Part shown: one piece after another, positions 1-5,493 of the stretch
Layout of the letters: each line of letters begins with the position of its first letter
Numbering within the stretch: position 1 is the stretch's first letter
Assembly (NCBI GenBank): GCA_039194665.1
Contig: JBCCVW010000245.1
Coordinates: forward strand, 1 to 6,177
DNA from: JABSQH01 sp039194665
GTDB lineage: Bacteria > Actinomycetota > Acidimicrobiia > Acidimicrobiales > Ilumatobacteraceae
DNA: 6,177 nucleotides
Reading direction: 5' to 3'
The notes under the pieces: generated by a model
Database searches by the model: none
What the model was told of the DNA's origin: nothing
The model's input: only the letters and a program-made list of their open reading frames with translations
Made by a program: the position numbers and the translations under genes

Positions 1-105
1 CCCGCGGCGGTACGCGCCAGCGGGCGGTTCTGTTACCCGCGCGGCGAACGCGCGGTCGCCGCGCTCGCCCACCTCGTGGCCGACGGGAGTCGGAGAACCC
101 GGTGA
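1..105 (+). CDS. 3' end of an upstream gene, function uncertain
   Basis: Frame 1 is open from the window edge for 34 codons and stops at TGA 103-105. The visible tail contains PRGERAVAALAHLVADG and is alanine- and arginine-rich. Its stop overlaps the GTG start of the next gene by 4 bases (GTGA), a typical coupled arrangement in this window, which supports it as a real gene end. The pattern of a proline followed by ERAVxALAH faintly resembles the end of the CoA-ligase part of NDP-forming acyl-CoA synthetases, where SPERAVRAL-type helices occur. With so few residues this is only a hint, and the product is best left as unknown. Confidence 0.5.
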   Translation, partial: PAAVRASGRFCYPRGERAVAALAHLVADGSRRTR

Positions 106-1571
106 CCCGCCGCCGTCGCCCGCTGCTCGGGCCGTTGCTCGTGGTGCTGGCGATCGCCGCAATTCCGGCGCTCGCCTTGTTCGCCGCGTACCGCTGGGCC
201 GATGACCGCGCCGATGCATCCGATGCCGCCGAACCGGTTCCGCCGACCGCTGCACCGGTTGCGGGCGCCACGGTTGGGGCGCCACTGAACACCGAGCTGC
301 TCACCGTGCGGCGTGTGCCGAGTGCGATCGCCAGAGCCCAGAGTGTCGACGCGTTCGCCGCCGAACTATCGCCTGTGTTGGCCTCGCTCAACGACCGCAG
401 CTGCGGAGCCGTGTCGGTCGATGGACTGCCCGTTGCGGCGACCAACGCCGATCTGGCCCTCATCCCCGCCAGCGCCCACAAATTGGTGATCGCCGCGGTC
501 GCCCTGCAGATCCTCGGGCCCGAATTCGTGTACGAGACGAGTGCTGCGGCAGCGACCGCGCCGACCGACGGGGTTGTGGCCGGCGACCTGTTCCTCGTCG
601 GTGGTGGCGATCCGCTCTTGACTTCGGACTGGTATCCCACGTCGAACCTCGAGCGCTATCCAGTGCTCTCGCCGACGCGTTTGGAACAACTGGCCGATGA
701 CCTCGTTGGCGCTGGGGTCACTGCGATCGATGGCGGCGTGATCGGCGACGGGTCGCGCTACGACGACGAGTGGTACGCGCCCGGCTGGGGCGACGGCGTC
801 GCTGGACTCGACGCCGGCCCCTACGACGCCTTGTTGGTCAACGACGCCCGCGTGCTCGGTGACGCGCAGCGCAGTGCAGACCCGGTGCTCGCAGGCGCGC
901 GTGAGTTCCAGCGGCTGCTCACCGACCGTGGCGTCGCCGTCGCCGGCGAACCGGGAACCGGCACGGCCCCCGCGGACGCGGTCGACGTGGCCACGATCGA
1001 ATCGGTGCCCTTGAGCGAGTTGGTCGCCGAGATGCTGATCAACAGCGACAACAACACCGCTGAGCTCGTGCTCAAAGAGATCGGCCTGGCCGCCTCTGGA
1101 GCGGGCACGCGGACCGCCGGGGCCGATGCGGTGATCGCCACGCTGGGGGAGTGGGGGATCGACACCGACGGCCTCGTGGTCGCCGACGGGTCGGGGCTGG
1201 CGCCCGGCAACCAGCTGAATTGCGCCGCTCTCCTCACCGTCCTCGCGCGCACCGACCTGGCCGACGCGCTGCCCATCGCCGGCGAGACCGGAACACTCGG
1301 CGATGTGTTCACCGACCATCCCCTCGCCGGTCAGCTGACGGGCAAGACCGGGACACTGAACAATCCCCCCTTCAATATCGACCCGCCAGCGGTGAAGGCG
1401 CTCGCCGGCTACGTGCCGGTCGATGGCGGGGGAGCGATCGAATACGTGTTGATCCTCAACGGTCCGACGATCTCCGACCAGAGTGAATACCGGCCGACGT
1501 GGAATGCGTTGGCGGACGCCTTGGCGACCTACCCCACCGGGCCGACGCCTGCCGAACTCGGACCGCGCTGA
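102..1571 (+). CDS. dacB: D-alanyl-D-alanine carboxypeptidase/endopeptidase, PBP4 (S13) family, copy 1
   Basis: This 489-residue class C penicillin-binding protein of peptidase family S13 removes the terminal D-Ala of peptidoglycan stem peptides and, in many relatives, cuts D-Ala-mDAP cross-links outside the membrane. All three active-site motifs are visible: SxxK as SAHK (Ser124 nucleophile, Lys127), SxN as SDN (315-317) and KTGT (415-418). The ADGSGL block at 361-366 is also typical. The 190 residues between SxxK and SxN fit the extra domains inserted in this family. An RRRR stretch at 3-6 and a hydrophobic segment at about 8-29 give a membrane anchor or signal peptide; a possible ALA signal-peptidase site lies near 23-25, but hydrophobicity continues past it. 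The only two cysteines are Cys101 and Cys374. The GTG start is chosen for its 4-base overlap with the upstream stop. It is a paralogue of the next gene, 12 bases downstream. The family call is firm; the balance of carboxypeptidase and endopeptidase activity is not readable from sequence. Confidence 0.93.
   Translation: MTRRRRPLLGPLLVVLAIAAIPALALFAAYRWADDRADASDAAEPVPPTAAPVAGATVGAPLNTELLTVRRVPSAIARAQSVDAFAAELSPVLASLNDRSCGAVSVDGLPVAATNADLALIPASAHKLVIAAVALQILGPEFVYETSAAAATAPTDGVVAGDLFLVGGGDPLLTSDWYPTSNLERYPVLSPTRLEQLADDLVGAGVTAIDGGVIGDGSRYDDEWYAPGWGDGVAGLDAGPYDALLVNDARVLGDAQRSADPVLAGAREFQRLLTDRGVAVAGEPGTGTAPADAVDVATIESVPLSELVAEMLINSDNNTAELVLKEIGLAASGAGTRTAGADAVIATLGEWGIDTDGLVVADGSGLAPGNQLNCAALLTVLARTDLADALPIAGETGTLGDVFTDHPLAGQLTGKTGTLNNPPFNIDPPAVKALAGYVPVDGGGAIEYVLILNGPTISDQSEYRPTWNALADALATYPTGPTPAELGPR
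1025..1066 (+). repeat. DNA-level direct repeat in dac copy 1 (SxN region)
   Basis: These 42 bases encode the segment around the SxN motif of copy 1 and match 2609-2650 in copy 2 at 40 of 42 positions by direct reading. The two differences (T/C at 1039 and at 1061) are one Ile/Thr change and one silent change. It is the longest near-identical stretch I noticed between the paralogues and reflects their common origin plus constraint on the active site. Confidence 0.85.
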
Positions 1572-1583
1572 GCGAACACGACG

Positions 1584-3170
1584 ATGACCGACGAAGTACA
1601 CCCTGATGGCGGTCCGGTCGACGACGACACCGGCGGGATGCGCCTGGATCTCGTCCGTCAGCCAGCGCGGTACCCGCGCACCCCGCTGCTCGCGTTGTTG
1701 ATCATCGCCGTCGTGCCGGCGGTTGCCTTGCTCGTTCTGTTCCGGTGGACCGACGATCGCGCCGACAGTTATGACTCGGCGCGTGAACTCGAGGCGCTCG
1801 ACGCACCTCCGACCACGGTCGACAGCGCCACGGACGACGGCGAAGCAGTCGCCGACGAGCCGATGGTCGAGGCCCTCGACGTCGAGTTGTTCGACTATCG
1901 ACGTGCGCCGGAGCCGATCGCACTCGTCGCATCGGTGAACCGCCTCGCCGAGGCGGTCGAGCCGGTCTTTACGTTTGTGAGCAGCGACAGCTGTGCCGCG
2001 ATTTCGGTCGACGGCGTCGACGCCGCGTCGTTCAATCCCGATCTCCCCGTGATTCCAGCGAGCAATCAGAAGCTTCTGACGGCGCTCGCCGCGTGGGAGG
2101 TGCTCGGTCCTGAGCATCGGTTCGTTACGCGCGTCACCGCACCGCCCATCGTCGATGGGGTGGTCTCGGGCGACCTCTATCTGATCGGTGGTGGTGACCC
2201 GCTGCTGACCACCGCTGACTTCCCGATCGAGGACGACGTCTATCCGGCCTTCAACACCACGTCGCTCGACGCGCTCGCCGACGCAGTCGTCGCCGCAGGC
2301 GTGCAGGTCGTGGGTGGGGCAGTGGTCGGCGATGGCACCCGGTACGACGACGAATACGCCGTCGACGGTTGGGGTCCCGGCGTGGCCTTCGTCGACGCCG
2401 GTCCATATGACGCCCTCTTCGTCAACGACGGACGTGAACTCGGTAACAGTGGGCCGTCCTCCGATCCGGTCGATGCCGCCGCCGACGAGTTCGAGCGGTT
2501 GCTCGAAGCGCGCGGGGTGATCGTCACCAACGGCAGCACGATCGGCGTGGCCGACCCTGCGGCAGCAGAGATCGCTGCCGTGCAGTCGGCGCCACTCGCC
2601 GACGTGCTCGCCGAGATGCTGACCAACAGCGACAACAACACCGCCGAGCTGATGGTCAAGGAGATCGGGGTCGCCGATTCCGGTGAGGGCAGCCGAGCAG
2701 CGGGGCTGACGGCGATGGATCGCGTGCTGCGCGAGCGCGGTGTGCCGATGGACGGGGTGGCCTTCTTCGATGGCTCTGGGTTGAGCCCGCAAAACCGGGT
2801 GACCTGTGCGACGGTGCTCGAAGTCGTTCACCAACTCGCCGCGACGCCGGTTGCCGGCGGCATGGCGGTGGCCGGCGAGCGCGGCACGCTGGCCCTCGAG
2901 TTCGTCGACAACCCCGTGGCCGGTCGGCTGACCGGCAAGACCGGCACGTTGAACAACGAGCCCTTCGACGCCGACCCGCCGGCGGTGAAGGCCTTGGCGG
3001 GCTATCTCGATCAGGGTGAGGCCGGCACCGTCGAGTTCGCGCTGATCCTGAATACTCCGGACGTGACCGTCGACGACAAGTTTCGGCCGTTATGGCTGGC
3101 GCTCGCCGAACGGCTCGATACGTTCCCCTCCGGCCCGAGCGCCGGCGAGCTCGGCCCAGCACGGTCGTAA
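1584..3170 (+). CDS. dacB: D-alanyl-D-alanine carboxypeptidase/endopeptidase, PBP4 (S13) family, copy 2
   Basis: This 528-residue second S13/PBP4 enzyme has the same architecture as its upstream neighbour. SxxK is SNQK (Ser160, Lys163), closer to the usual S-N-x-K form than copy 1; SxN is SDN (349-351) and KTGT is at 452-455. It has a longer cytoplasmic N-terminus of about 33 mostly polar residues, then a membrane helix at about 34-54, so it looks like a type II anchored protein rather than a freely secreted one. The two cysteines, Cys137 and Cys407, match those of copy 1. Shared blocks include DAGPYDAL, NSDNNTAEL, LTGKTGTLNN and DPPAVKALAGY. The ATG at 1584 lies 12 bases after the previous stop and has no clear Shine-Dalgarno; ATG 1638 (Met19) is an alternative that keeps the membrane segment. 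It probably acts on peptidoglycan with copy 1, perhaps with different substrate or timing (inference). Confidence 0.93.
   Translation: MTDEVHPDGGPVDDDTGGMRLDLVRQPARYPRTPLLALLIIAVVPAVALLVLFRWTDDRADSYDSARELEALDAPPTTVDSATDDGEAVADEPMVEALDVELFDYRRAPEPIALVASVNRLAEAVEPVFTFVSSDSCAAISVDGVDAASFNPDLPVIPASNQKLLTALAAWEVLGPEHRFVTRVTAPPIVDGVVSGDLYLIGGGDPLLTTADFPIEDDVYPAFNTTSLDALADAVVAAGVQVVGGAVVGDGTRYDDEYAVDGWGPGVAFVDAGPYDALFVNDGRELGNSGPSSDPVDAAADEFERLLEARGVIVTNGSTIGVADPAAAEIAAVQSAPLADVLAEMLTNSDNNTAELMVKEIGVADSGEGSRAAGLTAMDRVLRERGVPMDGVAFFDGSGLSPQNRVTCATVLEVVHQLAATPVAGGMAVAGERGTLALEFVDNPVAGRLTGKTGTLNNEPFDADPPAVKALAGYLDQGEAGTVEFALILNTPDVTVDDKFRPLWLALAERLDTFPSGPSAGELGPARS
2609..2650 (+). repeat. DNA-level direct repeat in dac copy 2 (SxN region)
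   Basis: This is the partner of 1025-1066, displaced by 1584 bases in the same orientation and the same reading frame, with 40 of 42 bases identical. Recombination between the two would delete one gene length and leave a single hybrid dac gene. Confidence 0.85.
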
Positions 3171-3179
3171 CGCCACCAG

Positions 3180-3185
3180 TAGCCT
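3180..3185 (+). promoter_or_regulatory. Possible -10 element (TAGCCT) of a leaderless promoter
   Basis: TAGCCT fits the actinobacterial TANNNT -10 pattern and lies 7 bases before the GTG at 3193, the spacing expected when transcription starts at the start codon itself. The 22-base gap holds no Shine-Dalgarno sequence, which agrees with leaderless translation. I see no good -35 box. The motif is short, so this rests mainly on position. Confidence 0.4.
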
Positions 3186-3192
3186 CAGCCCT

Positions 3193-3813
3193 GTGGCCGT
3201 GATGCCGATGTTTCCGCTCGGCACACCGCTCCTGCCGGGCGGCGTGTTGCCGTTGCACGTGTTCGAGCCGCGGTATCGGCAGATGGTGATCGACTGCTTA
3301 CAAGCTGACGGCGAGCCCGAGTTCGGTCAAGCGCTGATCACCCACGGCAGCGACGCGGGCGGCGGAGATCAGCGAGCGATGATCGGCACCATCGCTCGCA
3401 TGCTCAACATCGAAGCGCTCGACGAGGGTCGGTATGCGCTCATCGCAGTCGGCACGCAGCGCATCCGTATCAACGCGTGGCTGCCCGACGACCCATACCC
3501 CGTTGCCGACGTCGATGTCTGGCCAGAGGAGCAGCCGGATCCCAGCGGACTCGCCGACGACGTCACCGCAGCACATGCGCGCGTACGCGCCGCGCTCGAG
3601 ATGGCTGCCGAAGTCGAGGGCGTGGAACTGGACGTCGACACCGACATTGCCGACGATCCGCTCGTCGCGACGTATCACCTCGCGACACTGGCGCCGATCG
3701 GCCCGGCCGACCGCTATCGACTGCTCGCCGCGCCCGGACCCGCCGAGCGTCTGGCCGAGCTCGACACGATCCTCGACGACGTCGAAGCCATGCTCAAGTT
3801 CCGGCTTTCGTGA
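3193..3813 (+). CDS. Stand-alone Lon N-terminal (LAN) domain protein
   Basis: This 206-residue protein resembles the substrate-binding N-terminal domain of Lon protease (LON_substr_bdg family) without the AAA+ ATPase or the Ser-Lys protease parts. The diagnostic start is present: MFPLG at 6-10, LPGG at 14-17, then LPLHVFEPRYRQMV at 19-32. The AVGTQRIRI strand (85-93) and the helical C-terminus (PADRYRLLAAPGPAERLAEL, 171-190) are also typical. It is likely cytoplasmic. The function of single-domain members is not established; substrate recognition is inferred from the Lon domain. GTG 3193 is preferred because of the TAGCCT box 7 bases upstream; GTG 3199 and ATG 3202 are alternatives differing by 2 and 3 residues. 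It ends in tandem stops TGA TAG. It follows the dac genes by 22 bases and heads the run leading to trmI. Confidence 0.87.
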   Translation: MAVMPMFPLGTPLLPGGVLPLHVFEPRYRQMVIDCLQADGEPEFGQALITHGSDAGGGDQRAMIGTIARMLNIEALDEGRYALIAVGTQRIRINAWLPDDPYPVADVDVWPEEQPDPSGLADDVTAAHARVRAALEMAAEVEGVELDVDTDIADDPLVATYHLATLAPIGPADRYRLLAAPGPAERLAELDTILDDVEAMLKFRLS

Positions 3814-3827
3814 TAGAAACGTACGCC

Positions 3828-4163
3828 GTGTCGGAGTCGAACACGCCAAAGCCCGCCGACGATCCCTCCCTCGGGGAGATTGTCGACACGGTCAAGGCGT
3901 ATGCCAAGCAGGAGACCATCGGCCCGCTGAAGGGGGCCGGACGGTGGCTCGGGTTCGGCGCGGCCGCTGCGCTGTTCCTCGGCATCGGGCTGGTCTTCGT
4001 GCTCGTTGGCCTGCTCCGACTGCTGCAGACCGAGTGGGATCGTTCGGCCAGCGGATCGCTGTCGTGGCTGGCCTACCTGATCACCTTCGCTGCCGCTGCG
4101 GTGATCTTGGCGATCACGATCTCGCGCATCAAGAAGTCGACGCTGAACAACGAGCCGAAGTAG
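3828..4163 (+). CDS. Two-helix membrane protein, holin-X-like (holin superfamily III)
   Basis: This 111-residue protein has an N-terminal cytoplasmic stretch (DPSLGEIVDTVKAYAKQE, 12-29), two hydrophobic segments at about 41-64 and 79-100, and a basic tail (RIKKS). The layout of SLGEIV, an amphipathic helix and a two-helix hairpin resembles the actinobacterial 'phage holin family'/Holin-X proteins (PF07332-like). Those are chromosomal membrane proteins of unknown role, and the name does not imply prophage; nothing phage-like surrounds it. Two starts are possible. GTG 3828 is chosen here; a weak -10-like TAGAAA lies 8 bases upstream of it. GTG 3810 would add six residues and overlap the previous stop as GTGA. 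Neither has a Shine-Dalgarno sequence. The next gene starts 12 bases downstream. Confidence 0.75.
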   Translation: MSESNTPKPADDPSLGEIVDTVKAYAKQETIGPLKGAGRWLGFGAAAALFLGIGLVFVLVGLLRLLQTEWDRSASGSLSWLAYLITFAAAAVILAITISRIKKSTLNNEPK

Positions 4164-4166
4164 CGC

Positions 4167-4172
4167 GGAGGA
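4167..4172 (+). promoter_or_regulatory. Shine-Dalgarno GGAGGA for the 69-residue gene
   Basis: GGAGGA lies just after the previous stop (TAG 4161-4163), 3 bases before ATG 4176. The spacing is short, but it is the strongest ribosome-binding sequence I see in the window and fixes this start. Most other genes here depend on overlap or leaderless initiation. Confidence 0.6.
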
Positions 4173-4175
4173 ACG

Positions 4176-4385
4176 ATGGCCGACACCAACCAGATCACCC
4201 CCGATGACATCGAGCGTCAGTTCAAGGCGCTGCAGGGCGACGTACAGCAGCGCGTCGACGACAAGAAGACGCCGATCGCGGCAATCGCCGCAGGCGGTGG
4301 CATCGCGCTGCTGATCATCTTTTTCCTGCTCGGGAAGCGCTCCGGCAAGAAGGCCTCCGCGGTCGTCGAGATCCGCCGCATCTGA
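4176..4385 (+). CDS. Small single-pass membrane protein, unknown function
   Basis: This is a 69-residue protein I do not recognise. Residues 1-31 are polar and probably helical, with a possible short coiled coil (DDIERQFKALQGDVQQRVDD, 10-29). Residues 33-53 form one hydrophobic helix rich in Ala, Gly, Ile and Leu, followed by a basic stretch GKRSGKK (53-59) and the tail VVEIRRI. The charge pattern suggests the C-terminal end stays in the cytoplasm, with the acidic N-terminus outside, but this is not certain. A GGAGGA ribosome site supports the ATG. Its stop overlaps the next start by one base (TGATG), so the two are likely translationally coupled. Coding status is supported by the tight packing and the ribosome site. 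Confidence 0.75.
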   Translation: MADTNQITPDDIERQFKALQGDVQQRVDDKKTPIAAIAAGGGIALLIIFFLLGKRSGKKASAVVEIRRI

Positions 4386-4696
4386 TGGCCCTGATTCCGT
4401 ACTACTACCGCCCGTCGGTGGCGCTGCGGCGCAACGTGGTGCGCCAAGGGATCCTCGGCGGCAACCCGTTCTGGCGGGTTGTTGCGGTCGGGTACTACGG
4501 GCGCCGGTTCGTCAAGCGGTACATGGGCCGCCAACCGGAAACCCTCGGCGTCTACAACCTCGGCATGGGTGCCTTCTTGACCGTGGCGACGTCGAAGCCG
4601 GTTCGTCGCCGTGCCGCACGCCGCGCAGGGGTCACCCTCGCCGCGCTGCGGGCAAAGGCGGACACCGACGCCCAGGCCGCACTCGACCAGCTGTGA
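4385..4696 (+). CDS. Small, very basic protein of unknown function
   Basis: This is a 103-residue protein I do not recognise. It has 15 Arg and 3 Lys against 4 acidic residues, and seven Tyr, including YYY at 6-8. The N-terminal half carries GGNPFWRVVAVGYYGRR (25-41); a mildly hydrophobic stretch at 54-69 is short for a membrane helix; KPVRRRAARR (71-80) is strongly basic; the end (ALRAKADTDAQAALDQL) is helical. Such a composition would suit binding to the inner membrane surface or to nucleic acid (inference only). It starts inside the previous stop (TGATG) and its own stop overlaps the trmI start by 4 bases (GTGA), so it is locked into the same transcript and probably co-translated. Confidence 0.72.
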   Translation: MALIPYYYRPSVALRRNVVRQGILGGNPFWRVVAVGYYGRRFVKRYMGRQPETLGVYNLGMGAFLTVATSKPVRRRAARRAGVTLAALRAKADTDAQAALDQL

Positions 4697-5487
4697 GCGC
4701 CGCGTTCGCGTTCGGCGAGCGCGTCCTACTGCTCGACCAGAAACGCCGTCGATACCTCATCGAGCTGGAAACCGATGGCGAATTCCACAGCCACGCCGGG
4801 CTGATTGCGCATAGTGAAATCGTCGGCGCCACGCCAGGGACCGTCGTCCGATCGACCAAGGGTGCCGACTACACCGCGCTTCGTCCAACGCTCGAGGACT
4901 ACGTGCTCGAGATGCCGCGCGGTGCGCAGGTGATCTACCCGAAAGACCTCGGCCCGATCTGCATGCTCGCCGACATCGGTCCGGGGTGCCGCGTGTTCGA
5001 GAGCGGGGTTGGATCGGGAGCGCTGTCGACCACCATGCTGCGCTACGGCGCCGAGGTGGTGGGGTACGAGCTGCGCGAGGACTTCGCCAACCGGGCACGC
5101 AAGAACGTCGAGGGCTTTCTCGGCGCCTCGGTGATGGACCGTTACCGTGTGCGCATCGCCGACAGCTACGACGGCGTCGACGGCGACGACGGCCCGTTCG
5201 ATCGCGGCGTTCTCGACCTTCCCGAACCCTGGCGTGTGATTCCCCACCTAGAGGCCGCGCTGGAACCGGGGGCGCTCGTCGTCGCCTACACGCCGTCGAT
5301 CACCCAGGCGCAACAGACGCGCGAGGCGATGAAGGGTCGGTGGATCGACGCCCGCACGGTCGAGGTGCTGCATCGCGGGTGGCACATCGACGGTCCCGTG
5401 GTGCGCCCCGATCACCGCATGGTGGCCCACACCGGGTTTCTCAGCGTCGGACGGTTCCTCGGGGCCGCACGCGCCGCTGGAGCCTGA
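4693..5487 (+). CDS. trmI: tRNA (adenine(58)-N(1))-methyltransferase TrmI
   Basis: This 264-residue SAM-dependent enzyme methylates N1 of A58 in the T-loop of tRNA; characterised bacterial homologues are homotetramers. The N-terminal beta domain (about 6-60) includes FHSHAGLIAH (31-40). The family signature PRGAQVIYPKD is at 75-85, SAM-binding motif I at 103-112 (ESGVGSGALS), the acidic strand end YELRED at 125-130, the catalytic-region DLPEPW at 175-180 and VAYTPSITQ at 197-205. The closing RGWxxxxxxVRPDHRMVAHTGFL pattern (228-250) matches Mycobacterium tuberculosis Rv2118c and Thermus TrmI as I recall them. The GTG start overlaps the previous stop by 4 bases. In many actinobacteria trmI sits just upstream of the Mpa/ARC proteasomal ATPase region; here it is followed by a convergent tetR-type gene instead. 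Assignment is firm. Confidence 0.94.
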   Translation: MSAAFAFGERVLLLDQKRRRYLIELETDGEFHSHAGLIAHSEIVGATPGTVVRSTKGADYTALRPTLEDYVLEMPRGAQVIYPKDLGPICMLADIGPGCRVFESGVGSGALSTTMLRYGAEVVGYELREDFANRARKNVEGFLGASVMDRYRVRIADSYDGVDGDDGPFDRGVLDLPEPWRVIPHLEAALEPGALVVAYTPSITQAQQTREAMKGRWIDARTVEVLHRGWHIDGPVVRPDHRMVAHTGFLSVGRFLGAARAAGA

Positions 5488-5493
5488 ACGAGC

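Noticed and set aside
366..2834. 822-codon open frame on the minus strand across both dac genes
   Set aside because: It is the mirror of the two dac genes, which share one reading frame and GC-rich third positions. Its translation is rich in Arg, His, Asp and Gly, shows no family motif, and repeats internally only because the dac genes are paralogues.
3132..3157. Inverted repeat CCGAGC / GCTCGG at the end of dac copy 2 as a terminator
   Set aside because: The 6-base stem lies inside the coding end, has a mismatch when extended and no T tract follows. The corresponding protein tail (ELGP) is conserved in copy 1, so the sequence is explained by coding.
3477..3827. N-terminal extension of the holin-X-like gene into the Lon-domain gene
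   Set aside because: The frame is open upstream but the translation there is Arg-rich shadow sequence of the Lon-domain gene. The protein-like region begins near GTG 3828, or at most GTG 3810.
3828..4163. Prophage remnant suggested by the holin-like protein
   Set aside because: Holin-X-like proteins are common chromosomal proteins in actinobacteria. No lysin, structural gene, integrase or attachment site is present, and base composition matches the neighbours.
4726..5247. Minus-strand open frame of 173 codons inside trmI
   Set aside because: It lies wholly within a firmly identified gene and has no recognisable motif or ribosome site. It is a codon-bias shadow.
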